Assembly (NCBI GenBank): GCA_947165195.1
Contig: CAMUZJ010000059.1
Span: 1 to 6,433 of the forward strand
Origin: an uncultured Bacillota bacterium
GTDB lineage: Bacteria > Bacillota_I > Bacilli_A > RF39 > UBA660
DNA length: 6,433 nucleotides
Reading direction: 5' to 3'
The translations under genes were made by a program, and so were the position numbers. Shown here in pieces: positions 1 to 6,257 of this stretch (position 1 is the stretch's first letter; each line of letters opens with the position of its first letter). Under the pieces are notes generated by a model. The model saw nothing but the letters and a program-made list of their open reading frames with translations, did not search any database and was not told where the DNA came from.

Positions 1-728
1 TTGGCATTATTATTCGTTACTGCCCCTCTATAGTAATAGATTGGATAATCATCTTCTGTTGTATCATGCATTACATATAATCCTCTACCATTACTAGCTG
101 ATGAGATAGCTCCAAAATTAATACCAGTATCTGATTGTGCACTACTTCTTACCAATTTTACAAAATTAGATTGAACTTGTTCAGGAGATTGGACATAGTT
201 TACTCCAAAAGTTAAATTTAAACTAATATCCTCTTCTGATAAATCTTTTTCTGAAATATCTCTTTTAAATTCTACTCTTACTTTGTAGGTAGCAGTACTA
301 TTTTTCTTTAATACATCATTTTGTGCTAAAGGAGTTCCATCTGAATAAGTTGCCGTATAACTAACAAATTTAGCTACATCTGTATCTAAACTTGTCATAT
401 TAACATTTTGTATCATGGCATTAATCGTACCATTATTTACGGCATCTACCGTAAACTCATAAAAGTCTCCTGGCTTATCTAGAGTAACTGTATAATTAAG
501 AGAAGTTGTTGAAGTACCTGAAGTTGTTGGTATAACACTAGCTTCTACACTATCTTCTGCAACTTGTACATTGGTAAAATAAATATTCCAACTATTTCCA
601 CTAACACTTGTGTTACCAGTAATGGTTAGATTACTGGTAAGATAGGAAAATCCTATTCCCATACATAGTACAGCAATTAGGATAAAGGATTTTTTATTCA
701 TTTGAAATCTTATTGATTTTTCTTTCAT
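1..728 (-). CDS. Secreted surface protein, TasA/camelysin- or pilin-like (3' end missing)
   Basis: This open frame starts at ATG 728 and runs off the left edge after 242 codons without a stop. Residues 1-13 are Lys/Arg-rich and residues 14-30 (SFILIAVLCMGIGFSYL) are hydrophobic, which looks like an export signal or N-terminal anchor without an obvious AXA cleavage site. Residues 32-55 (pattern LTITGNTSVSGNSWNIYFTN) and 84-107 (KPGDFYEFTVDAVNNGTINA) resemble the beta-sandwich strands and the 'PGD...N.GT..A' signature of TasA/camelysin-type proteins. A second region from about 185 ends in a YYYRG motif at the edge. From memory, proteins of this layout are common in uncultured gut Bacilli, often present in many copies; this is unverified. 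A strong AAGGAGG lies upstream, but 14 nt from the ATG, which is long; no closer in-frame start exists and a TAG lies four codons upstream. It has its own promoter behind the rbfA terminator. The function (fibre, adhesin or pilin-like subunit) is inferred, and no SipW-type peptidase gene is visible here. Confidence 0.75.
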   Translation of the reverse strand, partial: MKEKSIRFQMNKKSFILIAVLCMGIGFSYLTSNLTITGNTSVSGNSWNIYFTNVQVAEDSVEASVIPTTSGTSTTSLNYTVTLDKPGDFYEFTVDAVNNGTINAMIQNVNMTSLDTDVAKFVSYTATYSDGTPLAQNDVLKKNSTATYKVRVEFKRDISEKDLSEEDISLNLTFGVNYVQSPEQVQSNFVKLVRSSAQSDTGINFGAISSASNGRGLYVMHDTTEDDYPIYYYRGAVTNNNA

Positions 729-742
729 AACTACTAACTATT

Positions 743-749
743 CCTCCTT
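743..749 (-). promoter_or_regulatory. Ribosome binding site of the surface protein, unusually far from its ATG
   Basis: AAGGAGG on the minus strand is a near-perfect anti-16S match, but 14 nt separate it from ATG 728. In-frame codons between the site and the ATG include a TAG stop and no ATG, GTG or TTG, so the ATG at 728 remains the only plausible start near it. Confidence 0.6.
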
Positions 750-761
750 ATTCTCCACTTT

Positions 762-790
762 AGTATATCAAATAGAGAGTCTAAATTCAA
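762..790 (-). promoter_or_regulatory. Promoter of the surface-protein gene (sigma-A type, extended -10)
   Basis: On the minus strand there is a -35 box TTGAAT (785-790), a 17-nt spacer and a -10 box TATACT (762-767), preceded by TGA, which gives the extended -10 TGn. The expected start of transcription is near 755, leaving a leader of about 27 nt. The promoter lies downstream of the rbfA terminator, so this gene is a separate transcription unit. Confidence 0.75.
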
Positions 791-820
791 TATTTCTGAG
801 TTATTCAATTTACGAAATTA

Positions 821-865
821 AAATAAAAAAATCAAGAGTATAGTAGTGTTTATTACTCTTGATTT
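821..865 (-). terminator. Intrinsic terminator of the rimP-rbfA operon
   Basis: A perfect 12-bp inverted repeat (829-840 with 854-865, minus-strand arm AAATCAAGAGTA) encloses a 13-nt loop and is followed on the minus strand by a T-rich tail (TTTTATTT continuing from the Ts of the stem). It begins 11 nt after the rbfA stop. On the plus strand the sequence after the stem is not T-rich, so it works in the minus direction only. Confidence 0.9.
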
Positions 866-875
866 CTATCAATTA

Positions 876-1229
876 TTATTCATTCTCTTCTTTCTGATTA
901 ATACTATCTATTATCTTATCAATATGTTCTCCATATTCAATAGAAGTATCAAATAGAAATTTTAATTCTGGTGTATGTCTTACTTCTACTCTATGAGCAA
1001 GTTCAGTTCTAATAAAAGGACTTGCTTTTTCTAGCTTTTCTTCTACTAGTTCTTTTTTATTTTTATCTAGTACTGTATAGTATACTTTTGCATAACTTAA
1101 ATCACTAGAAGTATCTACACCTGTTATAGTTACAAATTTTAAATCTTCATCTTTTATTTCTCGATTCATAATCATACTAATTTCTTCTTGAAATGCATGA
1201 TTTAATCTTTCTATTTTTAAATTAGCCAT
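876..1229 (-). CDS. rbfA: 30S ribosome-binding factor A (RbfA)
   Basis: RbfA is a single KH-fold protein that binds the pre-30S subunit near helix 1 and helps the late maturation of 16S rRNA, especially in the cold. The 117 residues match the usual length. Visible family features are the N-terminal helix (LKIERLNHAFQEEIS, 4-18), the strand VTITGVDTSSDLSYAKVYYTV (33-53) with the conserved D-L-x-x-A-K-V-Y core, the iR-x-E-L motif (73-77), the RHTPELKFLFD stretch (84-94) and the closing helix around 99-110. The tail is short and charged. An AGGAGG-type site sits 5 nt before ATG 1229. The gene follows infB after 15 nt and is the last of the operon. In Bacillus-type clusters ylxP precedes it and truB follows it; neither is in those places here. 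Confidence 0.95.
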   Translation of the reverse strand: MANLKIERLNHAFQEEISMIMNREIKDEDLKFVTITGVDTSSDLSYAKVYYTVLDKNKKELVEEKLEKASPFIRTELAHRVEVRHTPELKFLFDTSIEYGEHIDKIIDSINQKEENE

Positions 1230-1244
1230 ATATGCCTCCTTGTA

Positions 1245-3389
1245 TTATCTTTTTATTTCTACAAGATCATATACTTCAATAACATCTTTTTCTTTATAAT
1301 CTTGACAGTTTTCTAAAGTTAGACCACAATCCATATCTTTTTTAACTTCTTTTACTTGATCTTTTTCATGTTGAAGAGTCTTAATAGAACCATTGTATAC
1401 TACTACATCATCACGGATAATTCTAGCTTTGGAACCTATTTTAATAGTTCCACTAGTTACATGACAACCAGCAATTAATCCAACTTTAGAGAATTTGAAT
1501 ATTTGTCTAATTTCTAAAGTACCAATTACTTTTTCTTCATAAACTGGCTCTAACATACCTTTCATAGCTGCTTCCATTTCTTCTACAATTTTGTAGATAA
1601 TGTCATAACTCTTGATAGTAATTCCATATTGTTTAGCAGTATCCATTGTCTTATTGTTACCACGGACGTTGAATCCAATAATAATGGCATCAGATGCAGA
1701 AGCTAGAACAATGTCACTTTCTGTAATAGTTCCCACTGCAGCACGGATAACTGTTACTTTTACTCCTTCTACATTTATTTTTTCTAAAGAGTTTTTTACT
1801 GCCTCTAAGGAACCATTTACATCTGCTTTTAAAACGACTTTAATTTCTTTTACGCCTTCTTGAATTCTACCAAATAAGTCCTCTAAGCTCATACCACTAA
1901 AGTTAGAATCTTGTACTTTGGAACGAAGTTGTCTCTCTGTTGCGATTTGTTTAGCTTGTTTTTCAGATTCAAATGCCATGAATTTATCTCCAGCACTAGG
2001 TACTTCACTTAATCCAGTTACTTCAACAGGAGTAGATGGAGATGCTTCTACTATATTTTGACCTAAATCATTTTTTAGAGTACGGACCTTTCCATAGAAG
2101 TTACCAACTACAATAGGATCTCCTATTCTTAGTGTACCATTTTGAATTAGTAAAGTGGCAGTAGATCCTGTTTTATTATCCTTCTTAGCTTCTATTACAG
2201 CACCTGATGCATAACGATTAGGATTAGCTTTCAACCCTTGCATTTCAGCTATTAATAAGATATTTTCTAATAATTCTGGTACTCCTTCTCCTGTCTTAGC
2301 AGAAATTTTTGTAGTTACAATATCTCCACCCCATTCTTCTGGAGTTAGACCATTTTCTACTAATCCTGTCATAATTCTTTCAATATTTGCTTCTGGTTTA
2401 TCAATTTTATTAATAGCCACAATAATTGGTACTCCAGCTGCTTTAGCATGATCAATTGCTTCTTTTGTTTGAGGCATTACTCCATCATCTGCTGCAACTA
2501 TAATAACAACAATATCAGTAATGGAAGCTCCTCTAGCACGCATTTCTGTAAATGCTGCATGTCCTGGAGTATCGATAAATGTAATTGTCTTATCATTACA
2601 TTTTACAGAGTATGCACCAATTGCTTGTGTAATTCCACCAGCTTCTCCAACTGCTACACTTGATTTTCTAATAAAGTCTAATAGAGTGGTTTTACCATGA
2701 TCTACATGTCCCATAATCGTTACTACTGGAGGACGTTCCATTAAGTCTTCTTCTTTATCTTCTATTTCAAAGCTTTCAAAATTAGAAATATCTGCAGTCT
2801 CTTCTTTCTTTAACACTTTATTGTATTCTGCTGCAACTACTTCTGCACTATCATAGTCAATGGTTTGATTAATATTTGCCATAATTCCTAATAGCATTAA
2901 TTTTTTAACTAATTCAATAGCTGGAACAGAAAGAGTTTCTGCAAATTCAGATACTGTCATACCTTCTTTATAAAGTACAACATTTTCATCTTTTGAAGCT
3001 TCATTACTTTGTAGTTTTTCACGATGTTTATACATTTTCTTTCTTTCTTTTAAGAAATTTTTATTGCTAGTTTTTGCGTTATTTATTTCAGCTTTTTTCG
3101 AAGCTTTGGGTTTTACTTTTTCAAAAGTAGTCGAATTATCTAAGTCAAATCTTGTATCTTTTGCCAATTCTTCTGCTTTATCTTCTACTTCTTCATCGTA
3201 ATTATTTTCATAATCACTTACAGATTCTTCCTCATCACTTCCTGATAATGCATTGTCCAACAATGTAATTTGAATATCATCTAATAGAGTATTTTCATCT
3301 TTATAGGTAATTCCCTGTTTTTTACATAACTCTTGGATTTCTTCAACACTTTTTCCTACATCTTCTGCATAATCTTTTATACTCATCAT
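1245..3389 (-). CDS. infB: Translation initiation factor IF-2
   Basis: IF2 is the GTPase that brings fMet-tRNA to the 30S P site and promotes 50S joining. The 714-residue protein shows a first IF2_N helical module (about 1-48), a highly charged linker (about 50-135: acidic to residue 79, then lysine-rich), a second IF2_N module (about 138-195, [20 protein letters not shown]), then the G domain. All G motifs are intact: GHVDHGKT (227-234), GGIT (251-254), DTPGHA (273-278), NKID (327-330), SAK (363-365). Domains II, III and the C-terminal tRNA-binding domain follow. In the last domain the usual GYECG reads DMDCG (685-689), a mild departure. Two ATGs are adjacent (3389 and 3386); GAGGTG at 3397-3402 lies 7 nt before the first, so 3389 is chosen. 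The gap from ylxR is 18 nt and to rbfA 15 nt. No ylxQ lies before it, unlike in Bacillus. Confidence 0.97.
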   Translation of the reverse strand: MMSIKDYAEDVGKSVEEIQELCKKQGITYKDENTLLDDIQITLLDNALSGSDEEESVSDYENNYDEEVEDKAEELAKDTRFDLDNSTTFEKVKPKASKKAEINNAKTSNKNFLKERKKMYKHREKLQSNEASKDENVVLYKEGMTVSEFAETLSVPAIELVKKLMLLGIMANINQTIDYDSAEVVAAEYNKVLKKEETADISNFESFEIEDKEEDLMERPPVVTIMGHVDHGKTTLLDFIRKSSVAVGEAGGITQAIGAYSVKCNDKTITFIDTPGHAAFTEMRARGASITDIVVIIVAADDGVMPQTKEAIDHAKAAGVPIIVAINKIDKPEANIERIMTGLVENGLTPEEWGGDIVTTKISAKTGEGVPELLENILLIAEMQGLKANPNRYASGAVIEAKKDNKTGSTATLLIQNGTLRIGDPIVVGNFYGKVRTLKNDLGQNIVEASPSTPVEVTGLSEVPSAGDKFMAFESEKQAKQIATERQLRSKVQDSNFSGMSLEDLFGRIQEGVKEIKVVLKADVNGSLEAVKNSLEKINVEGVKVTVIRAAVGTITESDIVLASASDAIIIGFNVRGNNKTMDTAKQYGITIKSYDIIYKIVEEMEAAMKGMLEPVYEEKVIGTLEIRQIFKFSKVGLIAGCHVTSGTIKIGSKARIIRDDVVVYNGSIKTLQHEKDQVKEVKKDMDCGLTLENCQDYKEKDVIEVYDLVEIKR

Positions 3390-3407
3390 AAAGACTCACC
3401 TCACTTT

Positions 3408-3671
3408 TTATTTTTCTATAGTTTTTCGAATTTCTTCATAGATACTATCATCTATTTTTATTTCTAATCTCTTTTCTAGTATTTTACTTTGTTTTGCTTT
3501 TTCTAAAACTTCTATATTCTTTTTAATGTATGCTCCTCGACCATTCATCTTTCCTGTTTCATCAACTATTACTTCACCATTATTTGTTCTAACAATTCTT
3601 AGTAATTCTTGTTTAGGAAGTTGTTCTTTGGTAACAACACATGTTCTTAAAGGTATTTTTCTAGTTTTCAT
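3408..3671 (-). CDS. ylxR: YlxR family RNA-binding protein (DUF448; RnpM in recent naming)
   Basis: YlxR is a small basic protein almost always encoded between nusA and infB in Firmicutes. It has been proposed to bind RNA and, in Bacillus, to modulate RNase P activity. The 87-residue sequence shows the two family signatures: an N-terminal RTCVVT (9-14, around the conserved 'R-x-C-x-x-x' strand) and GRGAYI (44-49) preceded by KMN, followed by a lysine-rich helix (51-69). The length is typical. A GAAGGTG ribosome binding site overlaps the nusA stop region and lies 5 nt before ATG 3671; the gap from nusA is only 11 nt, so translational coupling is likely. The fold and family are clear from motif and position; the cellular role is from knowledge of the family, not from this sequence. 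Confidence 0.92.
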   Translation of the reverse strand: MKTRKIPLRTCVVTKEQLPKQELLRIVRTNNGEVIVDETGKMNGRGAYIKKNIEVLEKAKQSKILEKRLEIKIDDSIYEEIRKTIEK

Positions 3672-3682
3672 TTTAACACCTT

Positions 3683-4900
3683 CTATCTAAAGTTAATGCC
3701 TGCTTGTTTTGCTTGTTCTGTTGTTTTTATATCAATTTTATATCCTGTTAAATTATGAGCAAGTCTAGCATTTTGTCCTTTTTTACCAATTGCTAAGGAG
3801 AAGTTATCTCCATCTGCTATTACCATTGCTTCTTTTTTCTTTGGATCAGTAATTGCTACTGTTAAATCTTTAGCAGGTGACAAGGCATTTGCTATGAATA
3901 CGGCTGGATCACTATCATATTTTACAATATCTAGTTTTTCTCCATGTAATTCTTCTATAATTCTTCCAATTCTAGAACCTTTTTCTCCGATACATGCACC
4001 GATTGGATCTACTGAAGGATTCTCTGAGTAAACGGCTACTTTACTTCTTGAACCAGCATCTCTTGATACACTATAAATCATAACCGTTCCATCATTAATT
4101 TCTGGTATTTCAAGTTCAAATAATCTCTTAACAAATCCATAATGTGTTCTACTTAATAAAATGGTTAAGTTTTTATTTTCTTTTTTCTTTTTATCTTTTG
4201 TTTCTGGTTGTACCTCTTTTGACTTATCCCCTGGAAGATTAATTTTAGATACATAAACTTTTATTTGAGACCCCATCTCTATTTTTTCCCCTGGAATGAT
4301 ATCTTTCTTTGGAAGGATTCCATTTGTACGACCTAGATCTATAAAATAGTTATCTGTATCTTCTAGGGCTACTGTTCCAATTAATAGTTCATCTTTCTTA
4401 TCTCCAAATTCATCAATGATACTTTTTCTTTCTGCTTCTCTAATTTTTTGAATTACTACTTGTTTTGCAGTGGATGTAGCAGTATGGCCAAAATCTTTTG
4501 GAGTTACTTCTGTATCGATTGTATCTCCTATTTCTAATGTTTTATCAATTTTTTTAGCATCACTTAATTTGATTTCTATTTCAGGGTTGAAGTAAGAAAT
4601 AACTGGTGTTTCTTCTGCATTTTCTTCTTCCTCTTCTTCTTCATCTGTATAATGTTCAAATAAGTAATCTTCATATTCTTCTTTTGTCATTTTATCATCT
4701 GGTACAACAGTTAGATAAGAATATACTTTAATTTCACCTGTTGCACGGTCAAATAAAACTTTTACATTGGTTTTTGAATTAAAATTTTTCTTATAGGCAG
4801 AAGTTAGAGCTAATTCCATAGCTTCATACACTACTTCTGGATCAATATCTTTTTCTTTTACGATATTGTCTAAAGCTTTTTTAAACTCTTTACTATTCAT
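3683..4900 (-). CDS. nusA: Transcription termination/antitermination factor NusA
   Basis: NusA binds RNA polymerase and nascent RNA and controls pausing, termination and antitermination. The 405 residues carry an N-terminal polymerase-binding domain (about 1-165, with FKKALDNIVKEKDIDPEVVYEAMELAL), an S1 domain (about 170-252, ending in LLSRTH), KH1 (GxxG = GEKG at 305-308) and KH2 (GKKG at 372-375). It ends right after KH2, as in other Gram-positive forms without the acidic repeats of E. coli. Two insertions are visible: an acidic run of seven Glu (87-93) inside the N-terminal domain and a lysine/glutamate-rich stretch (about 224-244) inserted in S1 just before the final strand. The start at 4900 overlaps the end of rimP by 8 nt; AAGGA (4911-4915), inside rimP, lies 10 nt upstream, indicating translational coupling. 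Confidence 0.97.
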   Translation of the reverse strand: MNSKEFKKALDNIVKEKDIDPEVVYEAMELALTSAYKKNFNSKTNVKVLFDRATGEIKVYSYLTVVPDDKMTKEEYEDYLFEHYTDEEEEEEENAEETPVISYFNPEIEIKLSDAKKIDKTLEIGDTIDTEVTPKDFGHTATSTAKQVVIQKIREAERKSIIDEFGDKKDELLIGTVALEDTDNYFIDLGRTNGILPKKDIIPGEKIEMGSQIKVYVSKINLPGDKSKEVQPETKDKKKKENKNLTILLSRTHYGFVKRLFELEIPEINDGTVMIYSVSRDAGSRSKVAVYSENPSVDPIGACIGEKGSRIGRIIEELHGEKLDIVKYDSDPAVFIANALSPAKDLTVAITDPKKKEAMVIADGDNFSLAIGKKGQNARLAHNLTGYKIDIKTTEQAKQAGINFR

Positions 4901-5153
4901 TTTCTATTTTTCCTTTCTCTTTTGAATAGATATCTAATTCATCAATATCTTCTAATAATTCTTCGTGCTTATCCATAATTTCATTAATGATTCTAGATGC
5001 ATCTGTAATCTTATTTAAATCAATTACTTCATTACTGTCCAATACGATATTAAATATTTTCTTTCCTTCTTCTAAAGATGTAAACGCATCGTCTACATGA
5101 ACGTTTAAATCTTTTATTTTAGAGTCCACTAGGGAAGATACCGTATCTTTCAT
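4893..5153 (-). CDS. rimP: Single-domain RimP: ribosome maturation factor lacking the C-terminal domain
   Basis: Full-length RimP (about 150 residues) assists 30S assembly around protein S12. This 86-residue product aligns over its whole length with the N-terminal alpha/beta domain: DTVSSLVDSKIKDLNVHVDD (3-22) corresponds to the first helix and strand, FNIVLDSNEVIDLNKITDAS (34-53) to the 'lrV-iD...vdieec...s' core, and ELDIYSKEKG (72-81) to the 'leVSSPG' strand. It then stops. The Sm-like C-terminal domain is absent and cannot be recovered by a frameshift, because nusA starts within the last codons. Position before nusA supports the identity. The start at 5153 has AGGAGGTG 7 nt upstream (5161-5168). 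It is acidic, unlike many RimPs. A different small protein that replaced RimP is possible but less likely. Confidence 0.83.
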   Translation of the reverse strand: MKDTVSSLVDSKIKDLNVHVDDAFTSLEEGKKIFNIVLDSNEVIDLNKITDASRIINEIMDKHEELLEDIDELDIYSKEKGKIENE

Positions 5154-5160
5154 ATCTTAA

Positions 5161-5168
5161 CACCTCCT
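5161..5168 (-). promoter_or_regulatory. Strong ribosome binding site of rimP
   Basis: AGGAGGTG on the minus strand matches the 16S 3' end over eight bases and lies 7 nt before ATG 5153. It fixes the rimP start. It is only 7 nt from the leader hairpin and could pair with part of that hairpin's 3' arm (see findings). Confidence 0.85.
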
Positions 5169-5175
5169 AAACAAC

Positions 5176-5204
5176 AAGGAGTGGAACAACTGGTCCCACT
5201 CCTT
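5176..5204 (-). promoter_or_regulatory. 5' leader hairpin of the rimP-nusA-infB operon
   Basis: The minus-strand arms AAGGAGTGGGAC (5204-5193) and GTTCCACTCCTT (5187-5176) form a 12-bp stem, one pair being G-U, around a 5-nt loop CAGTT. Given the promoter at 5215-5242, transcription should start near 5208, so the hairpin begins within a few nucleotides of the 5' end. It is followed by a weak T-rich run (TTGTTGTTT), not a full terminator tail. Likely roles are protection of the 5' end from RNases, partial attenuation, or a protein-binding leader; which one cannot be told. From memory, hairpins with a GAGTGGG/CCCACTC core precede rimP in other Firmicutes, but I could not verify this. Confidence 0.75.
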
Positions 5205-5214
5205 TCTGCATTTC

Positions 5215-5242
5215 ATTATAACATGTTTTTTCATTTTTACAA
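5215..5242 (-). promoter_or_regulatory. Promoter of the rimP-nusA-ylxR-infB-rbfA operon
   Basis: On the minus strand there is a -35 box TTGTAA (5237-5242), a 16-nt spacer, and a consensus -10 box TATAAT (5215-5220) with an extended TGT just upstream. It lies about 62 nt before the rimP start and should begin the transcript directly before the leader hairpin. Phased A-tracts upstream may strengthen it. Confidence 0.85.
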
Positions 5243-5291
5243 AGTTTTTTATGAATTTTTCGCGATTTTCCTATGTTTTTTCTTAAATTTT
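5226..5291 (-). promoter_or_regulatory. Helically phased A-tracts (likely curved DNA or UP-like element)
   Basis: Seven T-runs on the plus strand (A-runs on the transcribed gene's coding strand) of 4-6 bases occur at 5226-5231, 5234-5238, 5245-5250, 5256-5260, 5266-5269, 5276-5281 and 5288-5291. From the third onward their centres are spaced about 9.5-11 bp, one helical turn. Such phasing bends DNA; located over and upstream of the -35 box it may act as an UP-like activator. The high AT content of the genome makes chance runs common, so the call is moderate. Confidence 0.5.
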
Positions 5292-5302
5292 AGTAATTTA
5301 TA

Positions 5303-6190
5303 TTAATTTATTGGACTTAATGTCTTTTGTTTCATATTATTTAATTCACTTTTTTTGATAAAATTAGGAAGTACTAATATATTAGATATGTTAACATATA
5401 CTCCATTTATTTCTTCAATAGCTTCATCATTTAATAGTTTTAATGTCTCTACTGTTGTTCCTACTTCTTTAGCAACATCATATAAGTTCCATCCATCTAT
5501 TGAATAGGTATTTGTATAGTATTGTAAATCTTCTTTAGCTACTTTATATGGTATATAAAGATGTTTTCCATCGATAATTAAATCATCATATAAGGAATTA
5601 TATTGTTTTAATTCTTTAACGGTTATTCCTGCATCCCTTGCTAAAGAAGATAAGGTATCGTTTGATTGAATTACATAGTCCCTTACTAAAATATATTCGG
5701 CTGGTTCTTCTTTTTTAGGTAGATTTTGTATTTCTTGATTTTCTAAAACGGAAGATTTATTTTCTACATTATTTTCCTTTTCTTCTGGATTTGTCTTCAA
5801 TGCATTCATAACAACTGCAATCAATGCAACTGCTGACATAAATGCCCCAATAGAAGTAGCAACAATTGGTACAATATGCTTATTACTTTTTGCATTTTTT
5901 ATTTCTTCTACTTTGTATTCAGGTTCATAAATTTCAACTTCTTTAGGTTGAACTGGTGTTAACATAGAATCATTATTCGACTCTTGTAATTTATAAAACT
6001 CATAATACTTTTTTAAAGCCTCTTTCGATTTTAATTTTTCATATGCATTCTTTACTTTTAAGAATTTTTCTTCACTATCTCTACCACCTAAATCTGGGTG
6101 GTATTCTTTACATAATTGTCGATAGGCCCTCTTTACATCATTTAAATCATCTGTAGGTTCAATTTTTAATATTTTATAATAATCATCCAT
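5303..6190 (-). CDS. Membrane protein with cytoplasmic J domain and external LysM repeats
   Basis: From ATG 6190 this encodes 295 residues. Residues 1-66 form a DnaJ-type J domain: helix II (DVKRAYRQLCKEY), the essential HPD at 31-33, and helix III (FLKVKNAYEKL), so it should stimulate a DnaK ATPase. No Gly/Phe or zinc-finger regions follow. After an acidic linker comes one membrane span (about 106-128), with Lys/His before it and Glu/Asn-rich sequence after it, predicting N-inside, C-outside. The external part holds LysM 1 (about 170-216, YVIQSNDTLSSLARDAGITVKEL ending LYIP) and a weaker LysM 2 (about 227-276, ending LVLP), a module that binds peptidoglycan. An earlier ATG at 6223 is rejected because it lies inside the predicted -10 box; AGAGGG (6200-6205) sits 9 nt before 6190. 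It has its own promoter and lies between truB and rimP. I know no named family with this layout; the function is open. Confidence 0.88.
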   Translation of the reverse strand: MDDYYKILKIEPTDDLNDVKRAYRQLCKEYHPDLGGRDSEEKFLKVKNAYEKLKSKEALKKYYEFYKLQESNNDSMLTPVQPKEVEIYEPEYKVEEIKNAKSNKHIVPIVATSIGAFMSAVALIAVVMNALKTNPEEKENNVENKSSVLENQEIQNLPKKEEPAEYILVRDYVIQSNDTLSSLARDAGITVKELKQYNSLYDDLIIDGKHLYIPYKVAKEDLQYYTNTYSIDGWNLYDVAKEVGTTVETLKLLNDEAIEEINGVYVNISNILVLPNFIKKSELNNMKQKTLSPIN

Positions 6191-6199
6191 AAACCAAAT

Positions 6200-6205
6200 C
6201 CCTCT
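6200..6205 (-). promoter_or_regulatory. Ribosome binding site deciding the J/LysM protein start
   Basis: AGAGGG on the minus strand lies 9 nt before ATG 6190. The upstream in-frame ATG at 6223 has only a weak AAGAAG before it and lies in the predicted -10 box, so it would not be in the main transcript. Confidence 0.7.
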
Positions 6206-6218
6206 TTTAATGCAGCCT

Positions 6219-6247
6219 ATCATATCAAAACTTCTTATTTTTGTAAA
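6219..6247 (-). promoter_or_regulatory. Promoter of the J/LysM gene
   Basis: On the minus strand there is a -35 box TTTACA (6242-6247), a 17-nt spacer and a -10 box TATGAT (6219-6224), preceded by TGA (extended -10). Transcription should start near 6212, giving a leader of about 22 nt. The -35 box begins only 10 nt after the truB stop and no terminator separates them, so read-through from truB is also possible. Confidence 0.72.
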
Positions 6248-6257
6248 GAATTATACT

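Noticed and set aside
1612..1863. 83-codon open frame on the plus strand
   Set aside because: It lies wholly inside infB, opposite the conserved C-terminal domains, has no family signature and no clear ribosome binding site; it is a shadow of infB.
2448..2663. 71-codon plus-strand open frame rich in Cys, Asn and Ser
   Set aside because: It lies opposite the conserved IF2 G domain, and its odd composition follows from the codons of infB read in reverse.
5169..5204. Leader hairpin read as a full terminator of the upstream J/LysM gene
   Set aside because: The tail after the stem is interrupted (TTGTTGTTT) and the hairpin lies downstream of a strong promoter, so it is better explained as part of the rimP leader. 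Partial termination cannot be excluded.
5176..5204. T-box element suggested by the plus-strand GAGTGG-like sequence
   Set aside because: It is on the wrong strand for the gene, lacks the full T-box core, and the leader is far too short for a specifier stem.
5258..5270. TCGCGA palindrome as an operator upstream of the rimP promoter
   Set aside because: The symmetry does not extend beyond six bases; too short to support an operator call.
6188..6223. Longer start (ATG 6223) for the J/LysM protein
   Set aside because: The ATG is part of the predicted -10 box TATGAT, it has only a weak ribosome binding site, and the extra residues precede the normal beginning of the J domain.
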